Shown in pieces: positions 17,424 through 26,166 of a stretch of DNA of 64,000 nucleotides; the stretch's first letter is position 1, and each line of letters begins with the position of its first letter. A program made the translations under genes and the position numbers. The stretch is from positions 1 to 64,000 of the forward strand of contig UQNJ01000001.1 in assembly GCA_900542295.1 (NCBI GenBank). Direction: 5' to 3'. The stretch is from an uncultured Eubacteriales bacterium (GTDB lineage Bacteria > Bacillota > Clostridia > Peptostreptococcales > Anaerovoracaceae). The notes beneath the pieces are model-generated. The model had not been told where the DNA came from. It did not search any database and saw only the letters and a program-made list of their open reading frames with translations.

Positions 17424-19071
17424 TAGGGATGAAATGTCTGAAAAAAAATGGTTCATATTTTTGCAAAAATATTGGCTTTATATAGTTGTGATAATTGCTG
17501 TGATAATAGTTGCACTATCCAGCGTTAAGATATACAGAGAAGAAATCCTGGAAATAGATCCGGCTGTAAAAACCGAGCCTCAGTCAACACTTTCATTTGC
17601 TTCGGCGTATTTAGATACTCTAAATCCTATAGTTTCAAAATCAGAAGATACTTATTATATTTCAAAACTGATTTACAACAGTTTGTTTGATTATACGGAC
17701 AGCTTAAATGTAGAGGGAGATTTAGCAGAAAGTTACACTGTGAATACAGAAAAAGCATATATTGACATAACTCTTAAGCAAGGCATACTTTGGCATAACG
17801 GAGATTCTTTTAATTCCGGAGATGTCAGCTTTACTGTAAATGCAATAAAGTCATACGGATCAGGAGGACTTTATTATGAAAAAGCATCAAGAATACGAAA
17901 TGTTGATATCAAGGATGACAGTAATCTAAGAATATATTTTAACAACGCAGATGACTGTTCCCTCGATTCTCTTGTATTTCCGATTCTTCCTAAAAAAGAA
18001 TACAAAAGTGCAGCGGCACTTATAAAAGAAACTGATGATTTTATCCCCATAGGCACCGGAATGTATAAGTATTCGTCATATGATGCCCTAAAAGAGCTTA
18101 AATTGGATGCTAACGAATCTTTTTTCGGAACAAAGGCACAAAACAGTATAAATATAAAGATTTTACCTGAAAAATCCATGGCTTCCAATATGATGGAAAT
18201 AGATGCGGTAACATGTTATACAGATATAGGTTCAGATAGAAAATCACTTGTTGAGGATAAAAACTTTGTCATGTATGATATGATTTCAAATGATGTGGAT
18301 TTTATAGTATTTAATACTGATAATCCTCTTCTTGCTTCAAAAAAAGTGAGAAAAGGCATTTGTTATGCTATAGATGAAAAAAGTATTTTAAGTGAAGGCT
18401 ATATGGATGACGGAATTTTGACGGATACGATATATTATCCCGGATTTTTGGGAGTAGCCGATTCTAAGGATACATATGCTTTTAATCGTGAGAAGGCTTC
18501 CGAAGTATTGGCAGGAGAAGGATATGAGGACAGAGATTTAAACGGCAAGCTTGAGGATAAAGACGGGAATGAGGTTTCTGTTAATTTGCTTGTGAATAAC
18601 AATAATGCCAATAGAATAGCAGCAGCAAGAATTATGGAGAAAAATCTCGAACAGTCAGGGTTTGATGTATCGGTAAAGTCTGTTGACTGGGAAGAATACA
18701 ATAGTCTAATAGAAGAAAAAGATTTCGATATTCTTCTTACCGGATATGAAGTGGAAGCTTCCTACGATTTAAGGTCTTTCTTTGATGGAACAAACCCGTG
18801 GGCTTATGAAAATACTGAACTTCTTGAAAAAGTAAATGAACTTGACAGACTTCATACTGCAGAAGAATATACTTCTATATATTCCGAAGTGAAAAAGACT
18901 TTAGTAGATGAAGCGCAATATTATCCTCTTTGCTATAAGAAAATGGGTCTTATAGGTGTAGAGACCTTTGAAGCCGGTAAATTACCAATGTTTAACAATA
19001 TATACAAGAATTGCAGCACATGGTCCTGGAAGAAAAAAATAACAGAAGAAAAAAATAATAAAAATTCTTAA
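17413..19071 (+). CDS. Membrane-anchored peptide/nickel-type solute-binding protein (SBP family 5), orphan
   Basis: A 552-residue protein. Residues about 20-38 (a Val/Ile-rich stretch after WLYIV) form an N-terminal membrane anchor, with no lipobox cysteine; the rest is an OppA/DppA-type family 5 binding protein (LDTLNPIVSKS, LAESYTV, LKQGILWHNGDSFNSGDVSFT). No permease or ATPase genes lie beside it, so it may serve an importer encoded elsewhere, or act as a sensor or chaperone. The ATG at 17413 overlaps coaE; the ATG at 17434 is an alternative. It ends the polA-coaE operon. Confidence 0.83.
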   Translation: MNFNRDEMSEKKWFIFLQKYWLYIVVIIAVIIVALSSVKIYREEILEIDPAVKTEPQSTLSFASAYLDTLNPIVSKSEDTYYISKLIYNSLFDYTDSLNVEGDLAESYTVNTEKAYIDITLKQGILWHNGDSFNSGDVSFTVNAIKSYGSGGLYYEKASRIRNVDIKDDSNLRIYFNNADDCSLDSLVFPILPKKEYKSAAALIKETDDFIPIGTGMYKYSSYDALKELKLDANESFFGTKAQNSINIKILPEKSMASNMMEIDAVTCYTDIGSDRKSLVEDKNFVMYDMISNDVDFIVFNTDNPLLASKKVRKGICYAIDEKSILSEGYMDDGILTDTIYYPGFLGVADSKDTYAFNREKASEVLAGEGYEDRDLNGKLEDKDGNEVSVNLLVNNNNANRIAAARIMEKNLEQSGFDVSVKSVDWEEYNSLIEEKDFDILLTGYEVEASYDLRSFFDGTNPWAYENTELLEKVNELDRLHTAEEYTSIYSEVKKTLVDEAQYYPLCYKKMGLIGVETFEAGKLPMFNNIYKNCSTWSWKKKITEEKNNKNS

Positions 19072-19080
19072 AATAAATGT

Positions 19081-19109
19081 TTGTAATATGTCATAATTTA
19101 TGTTATGAT
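19081..19109 (+). promoter_or_regulatory. Promoter for tRNA-Leu (and yajC)
   Basis: TTGTAA (19081-19086), 17 bases, TATGAT (19104-19109), starting about 10 bases before the mature tRNA. No terminator lies between the tRNA and yajC, so they may share a transcript. Confidence 0.6.
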
Positions 19110-19124
19110 AATATCATTGTGTGG

Positions 19125-19211
19125 GCCGGCGTGATGGAATTGGCAGACGTGCAGGACTCAAAATCCTGTGGTGGCAACACCGTATGGGTTCGACCCCCAT
19201 CGCCGGCACCA
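19125..19211 (+). tRNA. tRNA-Leu (anticodon CAA)
   Basis: An 87-base class II tRNA with encoded CCA. The acceptor arm GCCGGCG pairs with CGCCGGC, the anticodon stem CAGGA/TCCTG holds the loop CTCAAAA (anticodon CAA), a long variable arm GGTGGCAACACC follows, and the T arm has GGTTCGACC. It reads UUG codons. Confidence 0.97.
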
Positions 19212-19253
19212 ATAATATTGCGGTATTACATTCACTTAGGAGGATTTTATAGT

Positions 19254-19643
19254 ATGCAACAACTTATGAGCTTGGCACCATTACTGATACTTATTATTGC
19301 GATGTATTTCCTGATGATAAGACCTCAGAGAAAAAAAGATAAACAGATTCAGGAGATGAGAAACAATCTTCAGGTAGGTGACGAAATCGTTACTATCGGA
19401 GGAATCTGCGGAAAGATTGTAAAGACCAAAGACGAAACAATAGTTATTCAGGTAGGCGCCGACAAACTGAAATTTGAAATGATGCGTTGGTCTGTTTCAA
19501 CCGTTACAAACCCAAGCAACAGACCTGTTAAGACTGAAGATTCCGGTGTAGAAGAAGAGGTTAATAAGGTTGTACCTAAAAAACTCAAGAAGACTTCCGA
19601 TGTGGAAGAGGATGTTAAATCTGAACAGGAAGCAGAACAATAG
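19254..19643 (+). CDS. yajC: Preprotein translocase subunit YajC
   Basis: A 129-residue single-pass membrane protein of the Sec holotranslocon. The N-terminal helix (LAPLLILIIAMYFLMI, about 6-21) is followed by the YajC signature RPQRKKDKQIQEM and the GGICGKIVKTKD stretch. The acidic tail (about 90-129) is not conserved. Start chosen: ATG 19254 after AGGAGGATTTTATAGT; an open frame further upstream only reads through the tRNA. secDF lies 1 kb downstream, separated by a decayed insert. Confidence 0.93.
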   Translation: MQQLMSLAPLLILIIAMYFLMIRPQRKKDKQIQEMRNNLQVGDEIVTIGGICGKIVKTKDETIVIQVGADKLKFEMMRWSVSTVTNPSNRPVKTEDSGVEEEVNKVVPKKLKKTSDVEEDVKSEQEAEQ

Positions 19644-19676
19644 TTGCTTCGCTATTGAATATTGAAATTATGAAAA

Positions 19677-19703
19677 AAGCTCCGACGATTGTCGGAGCTT
19701 TCA
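19677..19703 (+). terminator. Terminator of yajC
   Basis: AAGCTCCGAC (19677-19686) and GTCGGAGCTT (19691-19700) form a perfect 10-bp stem with a GATT loop followed by a short T-run. Confidence 0.85.
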
Positions 19704-19759
19704 TTAATTGTAAAATATAAGTAAAACTCATTGCAATATTAGGCTGATGATGATATTGT

Positions 19760-19921
19760 GTGTTAAATAAACAACAAGCAATAAATACAGGTCTACAAGA
19801 TTATTATTATTTGGCGGGGGGGGATTCCTCAACTGTTAAATTTACTCAGAGCATTGCATATATATTAAATGGAAGATATCCGGGAGAAGCATCATTTGCA
19901 ACATATGTAAATGTTAATTAG
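19760..19921 (+). pseudogene. C-terminal fragment of an unknown protein
   Basis: A 53-codon frame starting at a GTG without a ribosome site and stopping just before the next gene. It contains GLQDYYYLAGGDSSTVKF and ILNGRYPGEASF, which read like the end of a folded protein rather than a natural small peptide. I do not recognise the family. A run of seven G's at 19817-19823 keeps the frame. Best taken as a gene remnant. Confidence 0.4.
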
Positions 19922-19938
19922 AGAGAGGTGAGTATTGT

Positions 19939-20346
19939 ATGAAATATACTCGTGCATTTTTTCTTACATTAGCTATATTCATTATACCCAATGTATCATA
20001 CTATGCGTTTAACTGGATGATTGTACTTAAGAGACAGATAAACGCAGAAAAATTTCTCCAATTACCGTTATATATTGATTATATACCGGAAGCTATAATC
20101 CTTGTGGCAATGAGCTTTCTGATTCTTTACACAGCGAAAGAATTCACAAGAGCAGGAAAGTATGGATATATAGCAGTGCCGGTCATATTGATTTCCAACC
20201 TCGCAATAAACAGCCTTGTGTTTATGAGCATAGGAATGCCTTAATATTTCGGCATAGGTTATGCGACATTTCAATGGTATAGGGCAGTCGCTTGGTTCTT
20301 CATCATAGAAAGCACATTATATGGATCTGCCGTTAAAAAGAAGTAA
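19939..20346 (+). pseudogene. Four-helix membrane protein interrupted by an in-frame TAA
   Basis: An ATG preceded by GAGAGAGGTGAG opens a 101-codon frame with three hydrophobic segments (about 5-25, 48-66, 75-98), stopping at TAA 20242-20244. The same frame then runs on for 33 sense codons (YFGIGYATFQWYRAVAWFF and onwards), adds a fourth hydrophobic segment and ends in AVKKK and a TAA at 20344-20346, a natural-looking C-terminus. The first stop is therefore probably a nonsense mutation. No known family is recognised. Confidence 0.55.
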
Positions 20347-20370
20347 AAAACAGTTCATAAAGACCAAAAG

Positions 20371-20407
20371 CCTGTTTCACTTTACAATAAGAGAAGCAGG
20401 TTTTTTT
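20371..20407 (+). terminator. Intrinsic terminator
   Basis: CCTGTTTC (20371-20378) pairs with GAAGCAGG (20393-20400), one G-T pair, followed by seven T's. It closes the decayed insert. Confidence 0.7.
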
Positions 20408-20429
20408 AGCTAAGGAAAGAAGAACACTT

Positions 20430-20487
20430 ATGTCGTTCATTAAAAATCTCACGACATTTGGGAGCATTTAAGAAAAGTCTCCAAATG
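20430..20487 (+). other. Two adjacent hairpins upstream of secDF
   Basis: ATGTCGT (20430-20436) pairs with ACGACAT (20451-20457). Right after, CATTTGG-AG (20455-20464, one bulged G) pairs with CTCCAAATG (20479-20487). The two stems share CAT. They lie before the putative secDF promoter, so they are probably not part of its leader; the role is unknown. The rest of 20347-20621 holds only that promoter and a ribosome site. Confidence 0.3.
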
Positions 20488-20498
20488 CAGTATTTCCC

Positions 20499-20527
20499 TT
20501 GTAAAATAAGTCAAAAAGTAGTACAAT
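20499..20527 (+). promoter_or_regulatory. Probable promoter for the secDF-relA operon
   Basis: TTGTAA (20499-20504), 17 bases, TACAAT (20522-20527). A perfect TATAAT overlaps at 20527-20532 but lacks a matching -35. Confidence 0.45.
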
Positions 20528-20621
20528 ATAATGTAAAATAAAATGCCAATGTTATGTACAAAAGGTATTAAAAATACAATGATAACCCAATAATAAAGGG
20601 AGAAGCGAGGTTTTAACAGTT

Positions 20622-22829
20622 ATGAATCGGACAGTCAAACGAGTACTGGCAGCATTGGTGCTTGCAGTAACAGTTTTTGCATGGTATGTCAGCATATTTG
20701 GAATGGGTTCATTCAGCTCTGCAAAAGATGCTTTAAAATACGGACTTGATATCAACGGCGGCGTATATGTTGTAATGGAAGCTCAGACAGATCTTAAAGG
20801 TGAAGAACTTAAGAAGCTGATGGATCAGACAAGAGCCGTTTTAGATAATCGTGTCAACCAGATGGGTGTTGCCGAATCCTCGGTTACAATCGAAGGTGAT
20901 AACAGAATAAGAGTTGAAATACCGGGAGCAGAAGATGCTGAGGAGGCAATCAAGGCTGTGGGCAAAACAGCACAGCTCAAATTTGTACTTGCTGACGGCA
21001 GCCTTGTACTTGACGGAAGTCATGTTAAGGATGCTCAAATTGCAACAGACGGTTCCAACTATAAGATAGAACTTGAATTTGATAAAGAAGGAACTACATT
21101 ATTTGAAGAAGGTACGAAAACAGCTATAAGTAAGACTGTAACCCCTACTATAGACGGTATGGCTGCGGATCAGATAGCAATAGTGTTAGATGACGAAATA
21201 GTTGTTCATCCAAGTGTAATGAATGTAATATCAGGCGGACAATGTGAAATTACAGGCGGTTACAGCAAAGAAGAGGCTTCAACCACAGCAGCACTTATAA
21301 GAGGCGGTGCGCTTCCTGTAGACTTGGTTGAAGTACAGTCTTCTGTACAGGCAGCTTCTATAGGTGCAGATGCCCTGGACAAGTCTATAGTAGCAGGGGC
21401 TATAGGTATCGGTCTTATCTTCGTTATGATGATATTGTTCTACGGACTTTTAGGTCTTGTAGCAGATATAGCTCTCATGCTTTATGTGGCTATGTTTATA
21501 TGGTCAATGTCACTGCTTGATGTAGTACTGACTCTTCCGGGAATAGCGGCATTGATACTGTCAATAGGTATGGCAGTAGATGCCAATGTAATAATATTTG
21601 CAAGAATAAAAGAAGAAATATGTGCAAGCAAGAGTATCAGGGTTTCTGTTCAGGCGGGATTCAAAAATGCTTTGACTACCGTTCTGGATGCACAGATAAC
21701 TACCCTTATAGCCGCAGTAGTTCTTTACGAAGTAGGTACTACTTCCGTAAAAGGATTTGCACTGACGTTGATAATAGGTATAGTAATAAGTATATTTACA
21801 GCCGTAATAATTACTCAGCTGTTTATATCTCTTCTTGCCGAAAGCAAAAAATTCTCTAAAAACAAATATTTTGGAGTAAATGATGACGGAACTCCAAAAC
21901 AGTTCCTGCATAAAACCTTCAGCTTTATGAAAAACAGAAAGATATTTTATGCAGTAAGTGCAGGAATCATAATATTGGGAATAGCCTTTACTTTCATCAG
22001 AGGTTTCAATTACGGAATAGACTTTACCGGCGGAACAATGATTCAGGTAGATCTTCACAAACAGGTAGAAGTTTCTGATGTGGAAGATGCAGTAAAAAAA
22101 TATGATCTGAATCCGTCAATCATATATTCCGGCGAAAACAACGAACAGGTTGTTATCAAAACTATAAAATCTTTAGACAATGAAGAACGTGCAGAAGTGA
22201 TAGGCACATTGGAAGAAGAGTTCGGAATAAGCGATAAAGATGTTTTGGCTTCTGAGCAATTCGGTCCTTCTGTGGGAGACGAGCTTAAGCTCAACGCTGT
22301 AAAATCCGTATTGATAGCTTCAGTGGGAATGCTTATATATATAATTTTCAGGTTTAAATCTTGGAAGTACGGATTCTCGGCTATAGTCGGGGTAGTCCAT
22401 GATGTACTTGTTGTCATAGCATTCTATGGAATATTTGGTTTCACTGTAAACAATCCTTTTATAGCGGCCATACTTACTTTGGTTGGATATTCTATAAACG
22501 ATACAATCGTAATATTTGACAGAATAAGGGAAAACAAGCGCCTTTACAAGAAAGACGGCAGCGAAGTTAATATAGACAGGAGTATAAACAGCACTTTAAA
22601 CAGAACTATAATGACTTCACTGACAACTTTGGTTGTAATGATACCTCTGTGTATAATGGTATCGTCATCCATAAGAGAATTTATTATACCTCTTATGATA
22701 GGCGTAATCGTCGGATGCTATTCTTCAATATTCATTTGCAGTCCGGTATATTACGATTTATGCAAAGGCAGTGAAGAGTCCAAATATGTAAAACAGATAA
22801 AAAGCAAAAATAAAAAAAGCAATAAATAA
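20622..22829 (+). CDS. secDF: Protein translocase SecDF fusion
   Basis: A 735-residue SecD-SecF fusion, the standard Firmicutes form: 12 membrane helices and two periplasm-side domains. The SecD half begins near residue 30 with YGLDINGGVYVVMEAQ and shows the GMAVDANVIIFARI signature; the SecF half begins near 440 with GFNYGIDFTGGTMIQV and has VGYSINDTIVIFDRIREN. It uses the proton motive force to pull secreted proteins out of SecYEG. The ATG follows a purine-rich AGGGAGAAG site. It begins a long co-directional run. Confidence 0.96.
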   Translation: MNRTVKRVLAALVLAVTVFAWYVSIFGMGSFSSAKDALKYGLDINGGVYVVMEAQTDLKGEELKKLMDQTRAVLDNRVNQMGVAESSVTIEGDNRIRVEIPGAEDAEEAIKAVGKTAQLKFVLADGSLVLDGSHVKDAQIATDGSNYKIELEFDKEGTTLFEEGTKTAISKTVTPTIDGMAADQIAIVLDDEIVVHPSVMNVISGGQCEITGGYSKEEASTTAALIRGGALPVDLVEVQSSVQAASIGADALDKSIVAGAIGIGLIFVMMILFYGLLGLVADIALMLYVAMFIWSMSLLDVVLTLPGIAALILSIGMAVDANVIIFARIKEEICASKSIRVSVQAGFKNALTTVLDAQITTLIAAVVLYEVGTTSVKGFALTLIIGIVISIFTAVIITQLFISLLAESKKFSKNKYFGVNDDGTPKQFLHKTFSFMKNRKIFYAVSAGIIILGIAFTFIRGFNYGIDFTGGTMIQVDLHKQVEVSDVEDAVKKYDLNPSIIYSGENNEQVVIKTIKSLDNEERAEVIGTLEEEFGISDKDVLASEQFGPSVGDELKLNAVKSVLIASVGMLIYIIFRFKSWKYGFSAIVGVVHDVLVVIAFYGIFGFTVNNPFIAAILTLVGYSINDTIVIFDRIRENKRLYKKDGSEVNIDRSINSTLNRTIMTSLTTLVVMIPLCIMVSSSIREFIIPLMIGVIVGCYSSIFICSPVYYDLCKGSEESKYVKQIKSKNKKSNK

Positions 22830-22847
22830 CTACAGGAGTTTTATTTG

Positions 22848-25052
22848 ATGGAAAGCAAAGCAGAATTTTTACAGGAAATACTGAAAATAAATTCTAAATA
22901 CAACACCGAACTGATTGGAAAGGCTTATGACAAGGGAAAAGCTCTTCATGATGGACAACTCAGAAAAAGCGGGGAGCCTTATTTTATCCATCCTATAAAT
23001 GTTGCTATAATACTTGCACAACTTGGAATGGATGAAGCTACAATTATCGGTGGACTTTTGCATGATGTGGTAGAAGATACTGAATATACACGAGAACAAT
23101 TAGTTTCAGATTTTAGTGAAGAAATAGCTTTGCTGGTAGATGGTGTTACAAAACTTGGAACTATCAAATTTGAATCAAAAGAAGAGATACAGGCTGAAAA
23201 CTTCAGAAAAATGTTTCTTGCCATGTCTAAAGACATAAGAGTTTTAATAATAAAATTAGCTGACAGACTTCATAATATGAGAACAATAGAATTTATGAAG
23301 CCTTCCAAGATAGAAGAAAAATGCAAGGAAACTCTTGAAATATATGCGCCTTTAGCAAGCAGACTCGGTATCTCGACCGTCAAATTTGAACTGGAGGATA
23401 TAGCTTTAAAATATCTGCATCCCGAAGAATTCAGAGATTTACAGGAAAAAGTAAGTCTAAGAAGATCGCAGCGTGAGGCGACCATAAATACCGTAATCGG
23501 CGAAATAAAAGAATCGTTGGATGATATGGACTTAAAGTATGAGATTTATGGACGGGCAAAGCACTTTTACAGTATCTACAAGAAAATGAAATATCAGAAA
23601 AAACAGATAGACGAAATTTTTGACCTTATAGCTGTAAGAATAATCGTAGATACAGTTAAAGACTGTTATGCTGTATTAGGAATAGTCCATACAATGTGGA
23701 AACCTATTCCGGGCAGATTTAAGGATTATATAGCCATGCCAAAGCCAAATATGTACCAATCGCTTCATACAACAGTTATAGGTGACAGTGGCGAACCTTT
23801 TGAAATACAGATAAGAACTCATGAGATGCATGAAGTTGCGGAATATGGTATTGCGGCTCACTGGAAATATAAAGAAGGCGATACTTCCGGAAATGCATCT
23901 ACAGATGATATAAAACTTGCTTGGCTCAGACAGTCTCTTGAGTGGCAAAAGGACATAAACGATCCGAAGATATTTTTAGAAACCATGAAAATGGACTTAT
24001 TCGCTACTCAAGTATTTGTATTTACCCCTAAAGGAGATGTCATAGAACTTCCTGCCGGTTCTACACCACTTGATTTCGCATTCAAAATACATTCGGCTAT
24101 AGGGTGTAAATGCGTAGGCGCAAAGGTTAACGGTAAAATGGTTACCATAGACCACACTCTCCAAAACGGAGACATAGTAGAAATTGTCACATCTGCAAAT
24201 TCCAGCGGTCCCAGCGTAGACTGGCTTAAAATAGCAAAAAGTTCCAATGCCAGAAACAAAATAAGAGGCTGGTTAAAGAAAGAAAATAAATCAGACAACA
24301 TAGATAAAGGAAAGGATTTACTTGATAAATCCATAAGAAAAAAAGGATATGACCCTGCTTTATGTGCGAAGTCATCTTATATAAATAAAGCTATGAAGGC
24401 GATGAATTTTGCCAATAACGATGAGGGCTTTGCACAACTTGCCGGCGGCGGGTCATTGATGAGTAAATTTTGCAATCTGCTGTTTTCCTATTATAATGAA
24501 GATAATAAGACAGAAAACAAAACGGATGAAGATATCATGGAAGATATCAAGACTTCCGAGATAAAGCGCCAGAAAGCAGCAGAACAACGCAAAAAAGAAA
24601 GTCCGGGAGTAATAGTAAAAGGCACCGATAATCTTATGATAAAGCTTGCCAGGTGCTGTAACCCGGTTCCGGGTGACAATATAATAGGATTTATAACTAA
24701 GGGCAGAGGAATTTCCGTTCACAGAAAGGATTGTTCCAATGTGACGAATCTTCCGGAACACGAAAAAGCGAGATTTATAGAAGTAGAATGGGAAGATTTA
24801 AAAGTAGGAAAATCCTATGATGCCGACATATGTATCGTAGGCAGTGACAGAAAAGGAATTCTGTCAGACATTTCAAGAGTTTGTGAGGATATGGATATTC
24901 ATCTTTCCGGTGTAAATGCAAAAACCGGAAGAGACGGCACTTTGACCATGACAATAACCTTATCTATTTCCAGCACTCAGGAAATGCAGAAGGTGCTCAG
25001 AAACCTGAGAAATATAGACGGAATATCTCAGGTATACAGAGCAAAGGCATAA
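22848..25052 (+). CDS. relA: Bifunctional (p)ppGpp synthetase/hydrolase (RelA/SpoT homolog)
   Basis: A 734-residue Rel enzyme, the stringent-response switch. The N-terminal hydrolase domain keeps the HDxxED metal site (LLHDVVEDT, about 67-75), so degradation of (p)ppGpp should be active. The synthetase domain has MYQSLHTTVIG and FEIQIRTHEMH near 305-335. TGS (about 390-450) and a C-terminal ACT domain (about 660-734) sense the ribosome and amino-acid state. Start chosen at ATG 22848, after CAGGAG. The secDF-relA-dtd order is common in Clostridia. Confidence 0.95.
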   Translation: MESKAEFLQEILKINSKYNTELIGKAYDKGKALHDGQLRKSGEPYFIHPINVAIILAQLGMDEATIIGGLLHDVVEDTEYTREQLVSDFSEEIALLVDGVTKLGTIKFESKEEIQAENFRKMFLAMSKDIRVLIIKLADRLHNMRTIEFMKPSKIEEKCKETLEIYAPLASRLGISTVKFELEDIALKYLHPEEFRDLQEKVSLRRSQREATINTVIGEIKESLDDMDLKYEIYGRAKHFYSIYKKMKYQKKQIDEIFDLIAVRIIVDTVKDCYAVLGIVHTMWKPIPGRFKDYIAMPKPNMYQSLHTTVIGDSGEPFEIQIRTHEMHEVAEYGIAAHWKYKEGDTSGNASTDDIKLAWLRQSLEWQKDINDPKIFLETMKMDLFATQVFVFTPKGDVIELPAGSTPLDFAFKIHSAIGCKCVGAKVNGKMVTIDHTLQNGDIVEIVTSANSSGPSVDWLKIAKSSNARNKIRGWLKKENKSDNIDKGKDLLDKSIRKKGYDPALCAKSSYINKAMKAMNFANNDEGFAQLAGGGSLMSKFCNLLFSYYNEDNKTENKTDEDIMEDIKTSEIKRQKAAEQRKKESPGVIVKGTDNLMIKLARCCNPVPGDNIIGFITKGRGISVHRKDCSNVTNLPEHEKARFIEVEWEDLKVGKSYDADICIVGSDRKGILSDISRVCEDMDIHLSGVNAKTGRDGTLTMTITLSISSTQEMQKVLRNLRNIDGISQVYRAKA

Positions 25053-25083
25053 TATTAAGAAAATTAAACAGTGCAGGTGTAAT

Positions 25084-25533
25084 ATGCGGGCAGTAGTACA
25101 AAGAGTTACAGAAGCAGATGTAACGGTAGAAAAAAAGACGACAGGAGCAATAGAACAGGGGCTTGTGGTGTTTTTAGGCGTTGAAAAGGATGATACCGAA
25201 GATGACGCCGCTTATATGGCTGATAAGATATCAGGACTTAGAATTTTCGAGGATGAAAATGAAAAATTAAACCTTTCAGTTATGGATATTTCGGGTAAAA
25301 TTCTTGCTGTATCTCAATTTACGCTTCTTGGAGATGTAAGAAAAGGGAAAAGACCAAGCTTCTCTCATGCAGCTCCCCCTGAAGAAGCTAACAGATTGTA
25401 CAGATATTTCATTGATTTAATAAAAAAGAAAAATATAGAAGTAGAAGAAGGAATATTCAGAGCAGATATGATGGTCAAAATTCATAATGACGGACCTGTA
25501 ACCATATTGTTGGACAGCCGAAAATTGTTTTAG
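25084..25533 (+). CDS. dtd: D-aminoacyl-tRNA deacylase
   Basis: A 149-residue dimeric proofreading enzyme that frees tRNAs from D-amino acids and misattached glycine. The Dtd signatures MRAVVQRVTEADV at the start, the SQFTLLGDVRKGKRPSF stretch (about 79-95) and NDGPVT near 138 are present. It lies 31 bases after relA, the usual place. Confidence 0.95.
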   Translation: MRAVVQRVTEADVTVEKKTTGAIEQGLVVFLGVEKDDTEDDAAYMADKISGLRIFEDENEKLNLSVMDISGKILAVSQFTLLGDVRKGKRPSFSHAAPPEEANRLYRYFIDLIKKKNIEVEEGIFRADMMVKIHNDGPVTILLDSRKLF

Positions 25534-25545
25534 GAGAATGAAAAA

Positions 25546-26166
25546 ATGAAAATCAAACATTATTTAACCGGTCCTTTACAAGTAAATACTTATCTTGCAT
25601 ACGACGAAACTACTAAAAAAGGATTTATAGTAGACCCCGGCGGTTATGAAAGCCGTCTTACCGACGATGCGGAAAAAGAGCATATCAATGTGGAATATAT
25701 TATATTAACTCACGGACATGGGGATCATATAGGAGGCGTAGCAAGATTTAAACAGGATTTTCCTCAAGCAAAAGTTATTGCATATAAAGATGAAACAGAA
25801 ATGCTTCAAAATCCTGATTTAAACACCTCAGTTGAAATGTTCGGTCATCCTGTAACAGTTGAAGCCGACATGCTTGTCAGAGACAATCAGGATCTCAGAA
25901 TAGGAGATATGACTTTGACATTCCTTCACACTCCCGGACATACAAAGGGCGGAATGTGTATATATGCAGACGGCTGTCTGTTCAGCGGAGATACTCTTTT
26001 CCACTATTCTATAGGTCGTACCGATTTTTACGGAGGTGACTACAGAATAATCAAAAATTCAATTAAAGACAGGCTCTATGTGCTTCCGGATGATACAGCT
26101 GTATTCCCCGGACATATGGGTGTAACAACTATAGGCGAAGAAAAACGAGGAAACCCATTTGTATAA
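25546..26166 (+). CDS. MBL-fold metallo-hydrolase (glyoxalase II-like)
   Basis: A 206-residue soluble hydrolase with the two-metal site THGHGDHIGG (HxHxDH, about 56-62), HTPGHTKGG and SGDTLFHYSIGRTD, and the tail TTIGEEKRGNPF typical of this small glyoxalase II-like group. The true substrate is not established. The family sits at this place between dtd and hemZ in many Clostridia. The hemZ start overlaps its last codons. Confidence 0.88.
   Translation: MKIKHYLTGPLQVNTYLAYDETTKKGFIVDPGGYESRLTDDAEKEHINVEYIILTHGHGDHIGGVARFKQDFPQAKVIAYKDETEMLQNPDLNTSVEMFGHPVTVEADMLVRDNQDLRIGDMTLTFLHTPGHTKGGMCIYADGCLFSGDTLFHYSIGRTDFYGGDYRIIKNSIKDRLYVLPDDTAVFPGHMGVTTIGEEKRGNPFV

Noticed and set aside
19077..19253. 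A longer start for yajC.
   Set aside because: That stretch is the tRNA-Leu gene; the true ATG at 19254 has a good ribosome site.
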